DNA from: Conexibacter sp. S30A1
Lineage (GTDB): Bacteria > Actinomycetota > Thermoleophilia > Solirubrobacterales > Solirubrobacteraceae
Reading direction: 5' to 3'
Assembly (NCBI RefSeq): GCF_023330665.1
Contig: NZ_CP097127.1
Coordinates: 1,302,001-1,366,000 of the forward strand
DNA: 64,000 bases
Made by a program: the position numbers and the translations under genes. A model generated the notes under the pieces. That model was not told the origin of the DNA and searched no databases. It saw only the letters and a program-made list of their open reading frames with translations. Below, in pieces: positions 34,822-43,444 of the stretch (the stretch's first letter is position 1; the number at the start of each line of letters is the position of its first letter).

Positions 34822-35565
34822 CTAGCGCTGGCCGTAATACGCCCGCGGTCCGTGCTTGCGCTCGAAGTGCTTACGCCGCAGAGCGGGATCGAGCAGCGGA
34901 GCGCGCGGCTCGAGCCCATAGGTCAGCGCCGCCAAACGCGCGATGGCCTCAAGTGTCACGGCGTGCTCAAGCGCCTCCTGCGCGTTGCGCCCCCAACAGA
35001 ACGGGCCATGCTGGCGCACGAGCACACAGGGCAGTTCGCGAGGCCCGAGTCCCACCACCGCTTCCACGATCGCCATCCCGGTCGCCTTCTCATAATCCTC
35101 GTCAACCTCCTGCTCGGTGAGCGCCCTGGTCAGCGGGATCGGGTGCGGAGAGAGATCGGCGTGTGTGGTGCCGAGCAGCGGGATCTCTCGCTCCGCCTGC
35201 GCCCAGGCGGTCGCCCACGGGGAGTGCGTGTGAACGATGCCGCCGACGTCCGCAAACGCCCCATACACAACCAGATGGGTGGGGGTGTCGGTTGACGGTC
35301 TGGTGCCCACGTCGAGCGCCCGCCCGTCGACGCCAAGCACCACGATGTCCTCGGCCTTCATCGTCTCGTAGGCGACGCCGCTCGGCTTGATCGCGATCAC
35401 GCCGGCAGCGCGGTCTATCTGGCTGGCGTTGCCCCAGGTCAGAGTCACGAGCCCAACGGCCGGGAGCGCCTGATTGGCACGCAGCACCTCAGCACGCAGC
35501 TGCTCGAAACGAGGCTCAGCTCCGCGCGTCGAAGCCTGCCTCCGGTCGTCTGCCTCGCCCGTCAT
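34822..35565 (-). CDS. araD: L-ribulose-5-phosphate 4-epimerase
   Basis: Converts L-ribulose 5-phosphate to D-xylulose 5-phosphate, the last step of arabinose catabolism. The class II aldolase fold is recognised by LVTLTWGNASQIDR (substrate loop), KPSGVAYETM and the zinc ligands in GGIVHTHSPWAT with the third His in VRQHGPFCWG. The Tyr near the C-terminus in GPRAYYGQR is the usual tail. The length, 247 residues, is slightly above the 231 of E. coli, with a 17-residue N-terminal extension. The start overlaps araB by 4 nt. Confidence 0.93.
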   Translation of the reverse strand: MTGEADDRRQASTRGAEPRFEQLRAEVLRANQALPAVGLVTLTWGNASQIDRAAGVIAIKPSGVAYETMKAEDIVVLGVDGRALDVGTRPSTDTPTHLVVYGAFADVGGIVHTHSPWATAWAQAEREIPLLGTTHADLSPHPIPLTRALTEQEVDEDYEKATGMAIVEAVVGLGPRELPCVLVRQHGPFCWGRNAQEALEHAVTLEAIARLAALTYGLEPRAPLLDPALRRKHFERKHGPRAYYGQR

Positions 35566-37193
35566 CCCCGCGCCTCCAGGCGGATGCGCTTGAGCCGGTG
35601 CAGCAGTTCCGCGTCGTCACGGCCCAGCCGCTCATAGAGCCGACGGTAGACGGCGTACACGGCGTCATAGACGGATGCAGCCCGTGGCTCGGGCTCGAAG
35701 TGCTTGAGGTGCGCCGACCTGGTGGCCGCCACGGCAGCGCGAATGTCCGGGAAGACTCCGGCAGCCACCGCGCCGAACAGCGCAGAGCCGCGCGCCGGCA
35801 CGTCACCTTCTGCGGGGACCGAGACGGTACGGCCACTGGTGTCCGCCAATAGCTGCATCATCAGTGGACTCCGCTCGGCGATGCCGCCGCACGCGACGAT
35901 GCGCTCGAGCCGCAATCCGTGCTCCTCGAAGTTATCCATGATCCGCCGGCTGCCGAACGCAATCGACTCGAGCAACGCTCGATAGATCTCCGCCGCGGTC
36001 GAGCTGATCGTCAGGCCGAGCACGACGCCCGATAGGTCTGCGTCCGCAAGGATCGCGCGGTTACCGCTCCACCAGTCAAACGCCAGCAGGCCGGTGGCAC
36101 CCGCGCGCAGGCCAGCCGCTTCGGCCTCGAAGTCGGCATGAGTCCGGCCCGCGCCAAGCGTGCGCGTGAACCACGCGAGCATGTCACCGACGGCCGCCTG
36201 GCCTGCCTCGTAGCCGTAGAGGCCTGGCAGGATTCCATCCTTGACCACCCCCGTGACGCCGGGCAGCAGGACCTCGTCAGGGTGCACGACCATGTCACAG
36301 ATCGACGTGCCGATCACCGCCACGAAGGTCCCCGGATCCTCGACTCCCGCACCGGGCACCGACACGAAGGAGTCGACGTTTCCGACGGCGACCGCGACGG
36401 TGGGTGTCAGGCCAATGCGCTCAGAGAGCTCTGGCCGCAGTGTCCCCGCCCGAGAGCCGAGCGGCACGAAGCTGCCTCCCAGCTTGGCAGCCGGGTCACC
36501 GATCCCGGGAAACGCAGCGGCGAAGTACGCCGCGCTCGGGAACCCGTGGTCGGGAGACCAGAGCGCCTTGTAACCGGCTGTGCATGCTTGGCGCACCTGC
36601 ACGCCCGTCATCCAGGCAACGATCCAGTCTGTCGCCTCCATGAATGAGTCCATCGCGTCGTAGACGGCGCGGTCCTGCTGCCAGATCTCAATGAGCTTCG
36701 GAAACGTCCACTCCGCCGAGATCCGGCCGCCATAGCGCGCGATGAACCCCTCTGCACGTCGGTGCGCGACGTCATTGAGGCGATCCGCTATGCCCTGCGC
36801 AGCATGGTGTTTCCAGAGCTTCGGCCACGCATGTTTGTGTCCACGCCAACGCCCTTTGCAACACAGCGGCGTGGCGTCCTCGGCCACCGGCAGCACCGTG
36901 CACGAGGTGAAGTCGACTCCCAGGCCAACCACTTTCGTCGGGTCGATGCCGGCGCGGGCGACGGCCTCCGGAACGCCCTCGAGAACCACCCGCTTCCAGT
37001 CCTCAGGGTCCTGCAGCGCCCAGTCCGGCGGCAGCTGCTCCGCGGTCCCCGGTAGCGCACTGTCGATGACGCCGTTGCGGTACGGCACAACCGCAACGGC
37101 CAGCTGTCGGCCCTCCAGCAAGTCGAGCACCAGCACCCTGCCGGACTCGGTGCCAAAGTCGATTCCAATCGCGTAGGTCGCGCTCAACGACAT
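35562..37193 (-). CDS. araB: Ribulokinase
   Basis: Phosphorylates L-ribulose with ATP. A FGGY-family kinase of 543 residues; the N-terminal phosphate loop YAIGIDFGTESGRVLVLDL and the middle region LGVDFTSCTVLPV, then FDWWSGNRA and CGGIAERSPLMMQLLAD are family hallmarks. ATG 37193 is used because it gives the standard start; ATG 37220 would add 9 residues. The start lies 10 nt inside araA, so araA-araB-araD are translationally coupled. Confidence 0.93.
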   Translation of the reverse strand: MSLSATYAIGIDFGTESGRVLVLDLLEGRQLAVAVVPYRNGVIDSALPGTAEQLPPDWALQDPEDWKRVVLEGVPEAVARAGIDPTKVVGLGVDFTSCTVLPVAEDATPLCCKGRWRGHKHAWPKLWKHHAAQGIADRLNDVAHRRAEGFIARYGGRISAEWTFPKLIEIWQQDRAVYDAMDSFMEATDWIVAWMTGVQVRQACTAGYKALWSPDHGFPSAAYFAAAFPGIGDPAAKLGGSFVPLGSRAGTLRPELSERIGLTPTVAVAVGNVDSFVSVPGAGVEDPGTFVAVIGTSICDMVVHPDEVLLPGVTGVVKDGILPGLYGYEAGQAAVGDMLAWFTRTLGAGRTHADFEAEAAGLRAGATGLLAFDWWSGNRAILADADLSGVVLGLTISSTAAEIYRALLESIAFGSRRIMDNFEEHGLRLERIVACGGIAERSPLMMQLLADTSGRTVSVPAEGDVPARGSALFGAVAAGVFPDIRAAVAATRSAHLKHFEPEPRAASVYDAVYAVYRRLYERLGRDDAELLHRLKRIRLEARG

Positions 37194-38725
37194 CGGCAGG
37201 AAAACAGTTGACGGTTCCAACGTAGTTCGCTCAGCAGCGACGACAGGGTCGAACTCGCCTCGATTCTGAGCAGCTCGACGCCGGCGATGTCAGCCAGGTC
37301 GGCGATCGCCTCGATCCCCAGCGACGTGGTCAACACGCTGTGATGAGGTCCACCGGCGCTCAACCACGCCTCGGTTGCCGTGAAGAAGTCGGGCAGCGGT
37401 CGCCACAGTGCCCGAGCCACCGGCAACCGGGGCATGCTTTCCTCGATCTCGACCAGCTCGATCTCGTTGGCGACCAGCCGGAAGCGATCACCCAGATCGA
37501 GCATCGCCACCAGTACGGCCGGTCCCCTGGCCGCGTTGAAGACGAGCCGTACGGGGTCATCTCGCCCGCCGATGCTGAGCGGGTGTATCTCGACCGACGG
37601 TATCCCGTCGGCGATGCTCGGACAGACCTCGAGCATGTGCGAGCCGAGCACCCGCTCCCGCCCGGGTATCAGATCGTAGGTGTAGTCCTCGATGAACGAG
37701 GTGCCACCCGGAAGCCCTCGTGCCATCGTCTTAATGATTCGCAGCAGCGCCGAGGTCTTCCAATCGCCCTCCGCGCCGAAGCCGTAGCCGTCGGCCATCA
37801 GGCGCTGGGCGGCGATGCCGGGCAGCTGCGCCAGCCCGTGAAGGTCCTCGAAGGTGTCGGTGAAGGCTCCGTGGCCGCCCCTGGCGAGGAACTCGCGCAG
37901 TCCCGCCTCGATCCTCGCCGCATCCACCAGCGACTGGTGGCGGGCTCCACCCGCCGCCAGCTCCGGAGCCACACGGTAGGCATCAGCGTAGCCGTCGAGG
38001 ATGGCCCTGACGGAGTCCTCCGAGGCGCCGGCTACGGCGTCGGCGAGATCGCCGACGCCGTAGCCATCGACCGCGACGCCCAGGCGAATCTGCGCCTCGA
38101 CCTTGTCGCCCTCGGTAACGGCGACGTTGCGCATGTTGTCCCCGAAACGGGCCACGCGCAGCCGGTGTGCCTCGTGCCATCCGCAGGCCGCGCGAGACCA
38201 GGCCGCGATCCGGGCGACGGTGCGTGGATCGCGCCAATGTCCGACGACGGTCTTGCGACTCACTCCCATGCGCGTTGCGATATAGGCGAACTCACGGTCG
38301 CCGTGCGCCGACTGGTTGAGGTTCATGAAGTCCATGTCGAGCTCGGCATAGGGGAGCTCCTGGTTGAACTGCGTGTGGAGGTGCAGCAGCGGCTTACGCA
38401 TCGCTGTCAGGCCCGCAATCCACATCCGCGCCGGCGAGAACGTATGCATCCAGACCATCACGCCAACGCAGCGAGGGTCAGTGTTGGCCTCCTGGAACAG
38501 GTTGAGGATGCCGTCCGAACTCGTTGCGAGCGGCCGCACGACAACGCGCAGCGGGATCACATCGGAGGCGTCCAACGCAGCTGCCACCTCGCGCCCCTGG
38601 ACCTCCACCTGCGTCAGCGTCTCGGGCCCATACATCTCCTGGCTGCCGCAGAGCAGCCACAGCTCGAGATCTGGATACGGCTTATCACCGCGCGAGCGCG
38701 GAGCTTCTCTAGGTGAGGTTTGCAT
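37184..38725 (-). CDS. araA: L-arabinose isomerase
   Basis: Converts L-arabinose to L-ribulose. The 513 residues match the family. Recognisable blocks are LWLLCGSQEMYGPETLTQV, VWMHTFSPARMWIAGL, the conserved LLHLHTQFNQELPYAELDMD and MNLNQSAHGDREFAY, then GAEGDWKTSALLRIIK with catalytic acid residues and the metal site His in LGSHMLEVCPSI. The first gene of the intact catabolic part of the operon; a hairpin and a truncated transporter gene lie upstream. Confidence 0.94.
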   Translation of the reverse strand: MQTSPREAPRSRGDKPYPDLELWLLCGSQEMYGPETLTQVEVQGREVAAALDASDVIPLRVVVRPLATSSDGILNLFQEANTDPRCVGVMVWMHTFSPARMWIAGLTAMRKPLLHLHTQFNQELPYAELDMDFMNLNQSAHGDREFAYIATRMGVSRKTVVGHWRDPRTVARIAAWSRAACGWHEAHRLRVARFGDNMRNVAVTEGDKVEAQIRLGVAVDGYGVGDLADAVAGASEDSVRAILDGYADAYRVAPELAAGGARHQSLVDAARIEAGLREFLARGGHGAFTDTFEDLHGLAQLPGIAAQRLMADGYGFGAEGDWKTSALLRIIKTMARGLPGGTSFIEDYTYDLIPGRERVLGSHMLEVCPSIADGIPSVEIHPLSIGGRDDPVRLVFNAARGPAVLVAMLDLGDRFRLVANEIELVEIEESMPRLPVARALWRPLPDFFTATEAWLSAGGPHHSVLTTSLGIEAIADLADIAGVELLRIEASSTLSSLLSELRWNRQLFSCRCR

Positions 38726-38765
38726 TTGTCGGTTCCAAAGTGGGTTTCTTCACGTATGCCCGCGA

Positions 38766-38804
38766 GGGCGGGTGGCGATCCGCAGCGCGAACCGCCACCC
38801 GCCC
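38766..38804 (-). other. Intergenic hairpin between importer remnant and araA
   Basis: A 12-bp perfect stem (38766-38777 with 38793-38804) and a 15-nt loop lie 36 nt after the importer-stub stop and 40 nt before araA. Such hairpins commonly follow a substrate-binding protein gene and protect or partly end its mRNA, so it may be a left-over of the lost binding-protein gene. Confidence 0.5.
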
Positions 38805-38840
38805 CTCACCACGGCTCGTGGTGCGCAGGCTGGTTGGTGT

Positions 38841-39206
38841 CTAGAAGTCGTACTTCTTGTAGTTGGCCTTGGTGAACGTTAGGTGCGGCATCAGCGTTGG
38901 CTCCTGCGGCACAAGGTAGATGCCCAGCTGCTGTGTCATGTGTGGCGTCAGGCGGTGGATTTGTTGGCCGTTGATGACCAGCCGACCGCTGTCGGGCTGA
39001 TGGATCCCCGCCATCACGCGCAACAGGGTCGACTTCCCGGCTCCGTTCTCGCCCACCAACGTGTGGATCTCGCCAGGCCACACTGACACGTCGCTCAACG
39101 CCATGGCACCGGCGAACGACTTGGAGATTGCGGATGCCTCATAAACGCTCGGCGACGCGATCGAGCCGAGCTCGGGCAACCTGTGCGGTGGGGTTGCAAC
39201 CGTCAT
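38841..39206 (-). pseudogene. Chimeric stub: start of a sugar ABC ATPase joined to the end of a sugar-binding protein
   Basis: 121 residues from ATG 39206. The first 105 are the start of a sugar-import ATPase of the RbsA/XylG/AraG type: YEASAISKSFAGAMALSDV, Walker A GENGAGKSTLLRVMAG, then the Q-loop YLVPQEPTLMPHLT. The usual ABC signature, Walker B and second ATPase half are missing. The last 9 residues FTKANYKKYDF resemble the C-terminus of periplasmic pentose-binding proteins (a ...TKAN-x-x-x-YDF end). This suggests a deletion from inside the ATPase gene to the end of the binding-protein gene, which would remove the permease too. The frame stayed open by chance. Confidence 0.7.
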
Positions 39207-39276
39207 GCCGCCGATACCGTGCGCGACCGGAGCAAACCGGTTCTTTGCGTTATGAAAGCCTCCATCGCTCTCCTCA

Positions 39277-39300
39277 CATACGATTGTAAGCAATCGTATG
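39277..39300. promoter_or_regulatory. Perfect palindrome, probable LacI-type operator of the arabinose operon
   Basis: CATACGATTG-TAAG-CAATCGTATG, 10-bp perfect arms, 71-94 nt before the importer-stub start and 109 nt after the regulator's stop. The A/T-rich form with a central TTGTAAGCAA fits LacI/GalR operators. The regulator at 39409 is the obvious partner. Confidence 0.7.
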
Positions 39301-39408
39301 CAGTCCACGCAAGCGCGCCTAACAAAAGCGCAACAAAGGCCCGCCGGTTCCGGCACGCACAGCCAGTCAGCGGCGCGCGCTCACGGATGCGCCGCTGTCA
39401 TCGAGGCG

Positions 39409-40506
39409 CTAGGACCGTGAAACGGCGCCGGTCGAGCGCCTGACGATGAGCCGCGGAGTCAGCAGCTCGTGCGGTGCGGGCCCCTCGCCGGACCAGACTT
39501 CCTCACCGATGCAATATTCGACACCGCGCGCCACGATTTCGGCTATCGGCATCTGCACGGTCGTGAGCGTCGGGACGCTAGCGGCGGCCATGGGTATGTC
39601 GTCAAACCCGACAACCGAGAGATCGTCTGGGATCCTGAGCCCTCGCTCATAGGCTGCGTGCAGAAGGCCCATCGCGATATTGTCGGTGGCCGCAAAGATC
39701 GCCGTGACATCCGGAGTTCGCTCGAGGATTCCAGCCAGCGCCTGTACGCCGCTGCCAACACTGTTCTCGACTTTGTGGATGTAGCCGGCCTCAGGGTCAA
39801 CGCCCTGCGCACGCATGAATCGCGCGTACGCGGATTCGCGTTCCTGCATATCTCCCAACGAACGTACGCCGACATAGGCAATGTGACGGTGGCCGAGACT
39901 GGTGAGATGAGTCATCGCGAGCTGCACGCCAAAGTGGTTATCCACGCCAACGGTCACGAACGGCCGATCGCGCTCGGACCCGTGCCAGAGCCCGACAACG
40001 CGGGCTCGGCCGTCGCGAAGATCCGCGACCAGCCGATGTTCTGCCGTGAAGTCGCCCAGCAACACGATCGCGTCGCACTGCCGTGCCTCCAATACCGCCG
40101 TCATCGCGAGCGCCTCGTCTTCAGTGGCCCGCGCGTGGCCCAGAACCACGGAATAGCCGCGCGCCTTGCACTCGACCGAAAGCGCCTCGATGGCGCCGGC
40201 GAAGAAGGGATCGGTTATATCGCGCACGATCGCGCCGAGCAGCATTGTCGGGGCTCCGCGCAACGCACGCGCGATCGGATGTGGGCTGTAACCGAGATCG
40301 CGCGCGATCGCCTGGACGCGCTCGCGGGTCTCCGCGGAGACAGAGATCGGCGCGGGCGCATCGTTGAGGATCCTCGAGACGGTGCTCTGAGCAACCCCAG
40401 CCGCGGCGGCAACATCACTCATCGTCACCGGCCGACCTGGCAACGGCAGGCCCTGTGGCGACTTGCGGCCGTGGCGTCCAGCTTCCTTGCGCCTAGCACC
40501 AGGCAT
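39409..40506 (-). CDS. LacI-family transcriptional regulator, probable arabinose repressor
   Basis: 365 residues. The N-terminal helix-turn-helix is MSDVAAAAGVAQSTVSRIL with the hinge helix region AISVSAETRERVQAIARDLGYSPHPIARAL, and the rest is a periplasmic-binding-type sensor domain (LLGAIVRDITDPFFAGAIEAL, GVDNHFGVQLAMTHL, VVGFDDIPMAA). ATG 40506 is chosen; ATG 40422 at MSDVAAA is an alternative. It should bind a sugar, probably L-arabinose, and release the operator at 39277. Its own gene lies upstream in the same direction as the operon, with 200 nt between. Confidence 0.85.
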   Translation of the reverse strand: MPGARRKEAGRHGRKSPQGLPLPGRPVTMSDVAAAAGVAQSTVSRILNDAPAPISVSAETRERVQAIARDLGYSPHPIARALRGAPTMLLGAIVRDITDPFFAGAIEALSVECKARGYSVVLGHARATEDEALAMTAVLEARQCDAIVLLGDFTAEHRLVADLRDGRARVVGLWHGSERDRPFVTVGVDNHFGVQLAMTHLTSLGHRHIAYVGVRSLGDMQERESAYARFMRAQGVDPEAGYIHKVENSVGSGVQALAGILERTPDVTAIFAATDNIAMGLLHAAYERGLRIPDDLSVVGFDDIPMAAASVPTLTTVQMPIAEIVARGVEYCIGEEVWSGEGPAPHELLTPRLIVRRSTGAVSRS

Positions 40507-40684
40507 GCTCAGGCGTACCCGGTCGACGGCGCCGGACACGCTGTAGCACCTGGCTCACACAGGCGCGGGCATCCTGGAGATCGCTCTTCGAAGTGAGGAA
40601 ACCGCATGCGCCGATGATGCTAGACGGTGCGCCCTCCGCGTCGAAGCGTTTGTCCGTCGGCCGACGTCCGGGCGAACGGCGTGC

Positions 40685-41704
40685 TCAGAACAGCTGGTTC
40701 TCCCCACCGAACACGTCGGAGACCGAGCCGTCGGTGAAGATCTGCCGGATCGAGCTGGTCAGCAGATCGGCGACCGAGAGCACCTTGATGAAGTCCGGCG
40801 CACCCGGCGGCAGGGGCACCGTATCGGTGACCACCACCTGCTCAAAGCCGCCCGCAACCAGGTTCTCAAAGGCATTTCCGGAGAACAGACCGTGCGTGGC
40901 CGCAACGTATACACGGCGGGCACCTGCTTCCCTGACCGCCTCCGCGGCGGCCCGCAGCGTGCCGGCCGTGTCGATGATGTCATCGACGATCAAAGCGGTC
41001 TTGCCGCGCACGTCGCCGATCACGTAGTTGATCTCCGCCTGCTGCTGAGCAGGACGCTCCTTGTTGAGGATCGCCAGGTCAGCGCCCATCTTGGACGCGA
41101 AGCGCTTGTTGAGCTTCACGCGCCCGGCATCCGGGGCGACCACCACCAGGTCGTCGAGCCCGAGGTCCGTGAAGTACTGGGTGAGGATGAACATCGCCGT
41201 CATGTGGTCGCACGGCTTCTGGAAGAAGCCCTGGATCTGGCCGGCATGCAGGTCCATGGTGAGAATCCGGTCGATGCCGGCGGCCTCCAGCATGTGCGCC
41301 ACCAGGCGGGCGCTGATCGGCTCGCGGGGGGCTGACTTCTTGTCCTGACGCGAGTATCCGTACCAGGGCGTCACGGCGACCACGCGGTGGGCTGAGCCGC
41401 CGACGGCCGCATCCACCATCACCAGAAGCTCCATCAGCGCATCGTTGCTGCTCAAGCCTTCGCTGACGTTGCCACAGGTGGGCTGCACGATGAAGACGTC
41501 AGCGCCGCGCACCGACTCGCCGTAGCGGCAGTACACCTCGCCGTTGGCAAACGTCTTGGTGCTCACCTGTCCCAGCGTGACGTCCAGCCGATCGGCGATG
41601 CGCGCGGCCAGACCACGGTTGGCGCGACCGGAAAAGAGCATCAGGCGCTTATCCGGGTCGGCGTGCAGCTCACTGGACTCGTAGGGCATCTCGGCGACGC
41701 TCAT
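40685..41704 (-). CDS. prs: Ribose-phosphate pyrophosphokinase
   Basis: Makes PRPP from ribose 5-phosphate and ATP for nucleotide and amino acid synthesis. The 339 residues show the class I pattern: LMLFSGRANRGLAARIADRL, the ATP loop with RYGESVRGADVFIVQ, DLHAGQIQGFF, the PRPP-binding loop ALIVDDIIDTAGTLRAAAEA. TAGCAT lies 9 nt before ATG with no separate ribosome site. It is downstream of glmU, the standard glmU-prs pairing of Gram-positives. Confidence 0.95.
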   Translation of the reverse strand: MSVAEMPYESSELHADPDKRLMLFSGRANRGLAARIADRLDVTLGQVSTKTFANGEVYCRYGESVRGADVFIVQPTCGNVSEGLSSNDALMELLVMVDAAVGGSAHRVVAVTPWYGYSRQDKKSAPREPISARLVAHMLEAAGIDRILTMDLHAGQIQGFFQKPCDHMTAMFILTQYFTDLGLDDLVVVAPDAGRVKLNKRFASKMGADLAILNKERPAQQQAEINYVIGDVRGKTALIVDDIIDTAGTLRAAAEAVREAGARRVYVAATHGLFSGNAFENLVAGGFEQVVVTDTVPLPPGAPDFIKVLSVADLLTSSIRQIFTDGSVSDVFGGENQLF

Positions 41705-41741
41705 CCTCTCTGCATGCTACGCACAGCCGCGGCCGCGAGGC

Positions 41742-43175
41742 TCACCCACGCTGACTTGAGCCGCCATGGCCGGTACGGGCCTGGGTGGAATCGTGCCGCG
41801 CGGGCTGCTCGCCCACCCGCTCGGCATAGTTTTCGATGTTTCGCTGCCGCTCCCGCGCAATCGCCAGCGCGCCTGCGGGCACGTCCCTGGTGATCACCGA
41901 TCCGGCCCCGGTGTAGGCGTCGTCGGCGAGCACGACCGGCGCCACCAGCGTCGTGTCGACGCCGGTGCGCACGCGCGAGCCGATCACCGTGCGGTGTTTG
42001 GCGATGCCGTCATAGTTGGCGGTGATCGTGCTCGCGCCGAGGTTGGTCTCCGCGCCGATCGTCGCATCGCCGATGTAGCTGAGGTGCGGCACCTTGCTGC
42101 GCTCGCCGACCTCGGAGTTCTTGATCTCGACGAAGCTGCCGGCCTTGGCACCCGCGTGCAGCACCGTGCCGGGCCGCAGGTAGGCAAACGGCCCGACGCT
42201 CACGCGCTCGCCGATGACAGCACCCACCACGTAGCTGTGGAGCACCTGCGAGCCGGCGTCAACCGAGCAGTCAAGCAGCGTGCTGTGCGGCCCGATCACC
42301 GCGCCCTCCCCCACCGTTGTCGCGCCGTGCAGCGCGCTTCCGGGCTGGATCAGAACATCTGGAGCGAGTCTCACATCCGCGTCGATGACGGTCGTCTCAG
42401 GGCTCACGATCGTCACCCCGGCGCGCATGTGGCGCTCGATGATGCGCCGTTGCGCGACGGCCGTGGCCTGTGCCAGCTGCACGCGGTCGTTCACGTTGAA
42501 GACCTCTCCGGCGTCTGAGAGCGGGAACGCCTGCACCCGGTGGCCGGCGGCGCGCAGGATCGCGGGCAGCTGCGTCAGGTAGTACTCGCCCTGCGCATTG
42601 TCGCTCGTAAGCAGCGCCAGGGCCGGCCCCAGCGCCTCGGCACTGAAGCCGTAGATCCCGGTGTTCACCTCTCGGATGCCGAGCTCGTCGGAGCTCGCGT
42701 CGCCGGGCGTGCGGGTCTCGACGATCCGCTCCACGCCACCGTCGGCGCCGCGCACGACCCGACCCCAGCCGGCGGGCTCATCGAGGACGCTCGTGGCGAT
42801 CGTCGCTGCCGCGCCTGAGCGAGCATGCGCCTGCGCGAGCGCTTCGATCGTGTCGGCGCCGAGCAGCGGCACGTCGCCGTTGATGACGACCACCGTCTCC
42901 GCATCGCCCAGCGCGCCGGCCGCAGCCCGCAGCGCACCGCCGGTGCCGTCCGGGAGCGGTTGGACGACCAGCTCGACGTCGGCGTCGAGCTGCGCCCGCA
43001 GCGGCTCACCGGGAGCGTCGACAACGACGATGCGACCGGCGCCGGCCGCACGCGCCGCTGCAAGCGCCCAACCGATCATCGTGCGCCCGCAGATCGTGTG
43101 CAGCAGCTTGGGCGTTCGTGAGCGCATCCTCGTGCCCTGGCCGGCGGCGAGGATGACGATGACGGGTTCGTTCAC
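41742..43175 (-). CDS. glmU: Bifunctional GlmU (UDP-GlcNAc synthesis)
   Basis: Acetylates glucosamine 1-phosphate and then makes UDP-N-acetylglucosamine for peptidoglycan. The N-terminal uridyltransferase has VILAAGQGTRMRSRTPKLLHTICGRTM and the metal site NGDVPLLG; the C-terminal left-handed beta helix has VSVGPFAYLRPGTVLHAGAKAGSFVEIKNSEVG, HLSYIGDATIGAETNLGA and the acetyl-CoA end VAPVVLADDAYTGAG. At 477 residues it is complete. GTG 43175 is preceded by a TAGCAT box 8 nt away. Confidence 0.95.
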   Translation of the reverse strand: MNEPVIVILAAGQGTRMRSRTPKLLHTICGRTMIGWALAAARAAGAGRIVVVDAPGEPLRAQLDADVELVVQPLPDGTGGALRAAAGALGDAETVVVINGDVPLLGADTIEALAQAHARSGAAATIATSVLDEPAGWGRVVRGADGGVERIVETRTPGDASSDELGIREVNTGIYGFSAEALGPALALLTSDNAQGEYYLTQLPAILRAAGHRVQAFPLSDAGEVFNVNDRVQLAQATAVAQRRIIERHMRAGVTIVSPETTVIDADVRLAPDVLIQPGSALHGATTVGEGAVIGPHSTLLDCSVDAGSQVLHSYVVGAVIGERVSVGPFAYLRPGTVLHAGAKAGSFVEIKNSEVGERSKVPHLSYIGDATIGAETNLGASTITANYDGIAKHRTVIGSRVRTGVDTTLVAPVVLADDAYTGAGSVITRDVPAGALAIARERQRNIENYAERVGEQPARHDSTQARTGHGGSSQRG

Positions 43176-43268
43176 GAGCAGTGATGCTATTGAGTCCTCG
43201 CCGTCCGTGGCCAGAGCCGCCGCAGCCGCGACCGTGCGCGCAGCCGGGGCGCACGCCGGGCGGGCCAG

Positions 43269-43340
43269 CTGGGGAGTCCGGATTCGAACCGGAATCTCAA
43301 GGCACCAAAAACCTGTGTCTTGCCGTTAGACCACTCCCCA
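43269..43340 (-). tRNA. tRNA-Gln (anticodon UUG)
   Basis: 72 nt including the discriminator G. Minus-strand reading gives acceptor TGGGGAG with CTCCCCA, D-arm GTCT...AGAC, anticodon loop TTTTGGT (anticodon TTG) and T-arm TCCGGTTCGAATCCGGA. The G73 and U1-A72 pair are Gln identity traits. The anticodon stem CAGGT/GCCTT has one U-G pair at the loop and a C-U mismatch at its outer end. CCA is not encoded. It lies between the glmU start and the DUF2064 gene. Confidence 0.9.
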
Positions 43341-43444
43341 TCGGCCGCCACCGAGCGTCCTCGCAGGGATGGCGCTGGGCCACTCCGCGGGGCCACTCGA
43401 GGCCGCGCGCAGACGTTACTGCACGCGGCGCTGCGGCCAAGCGC

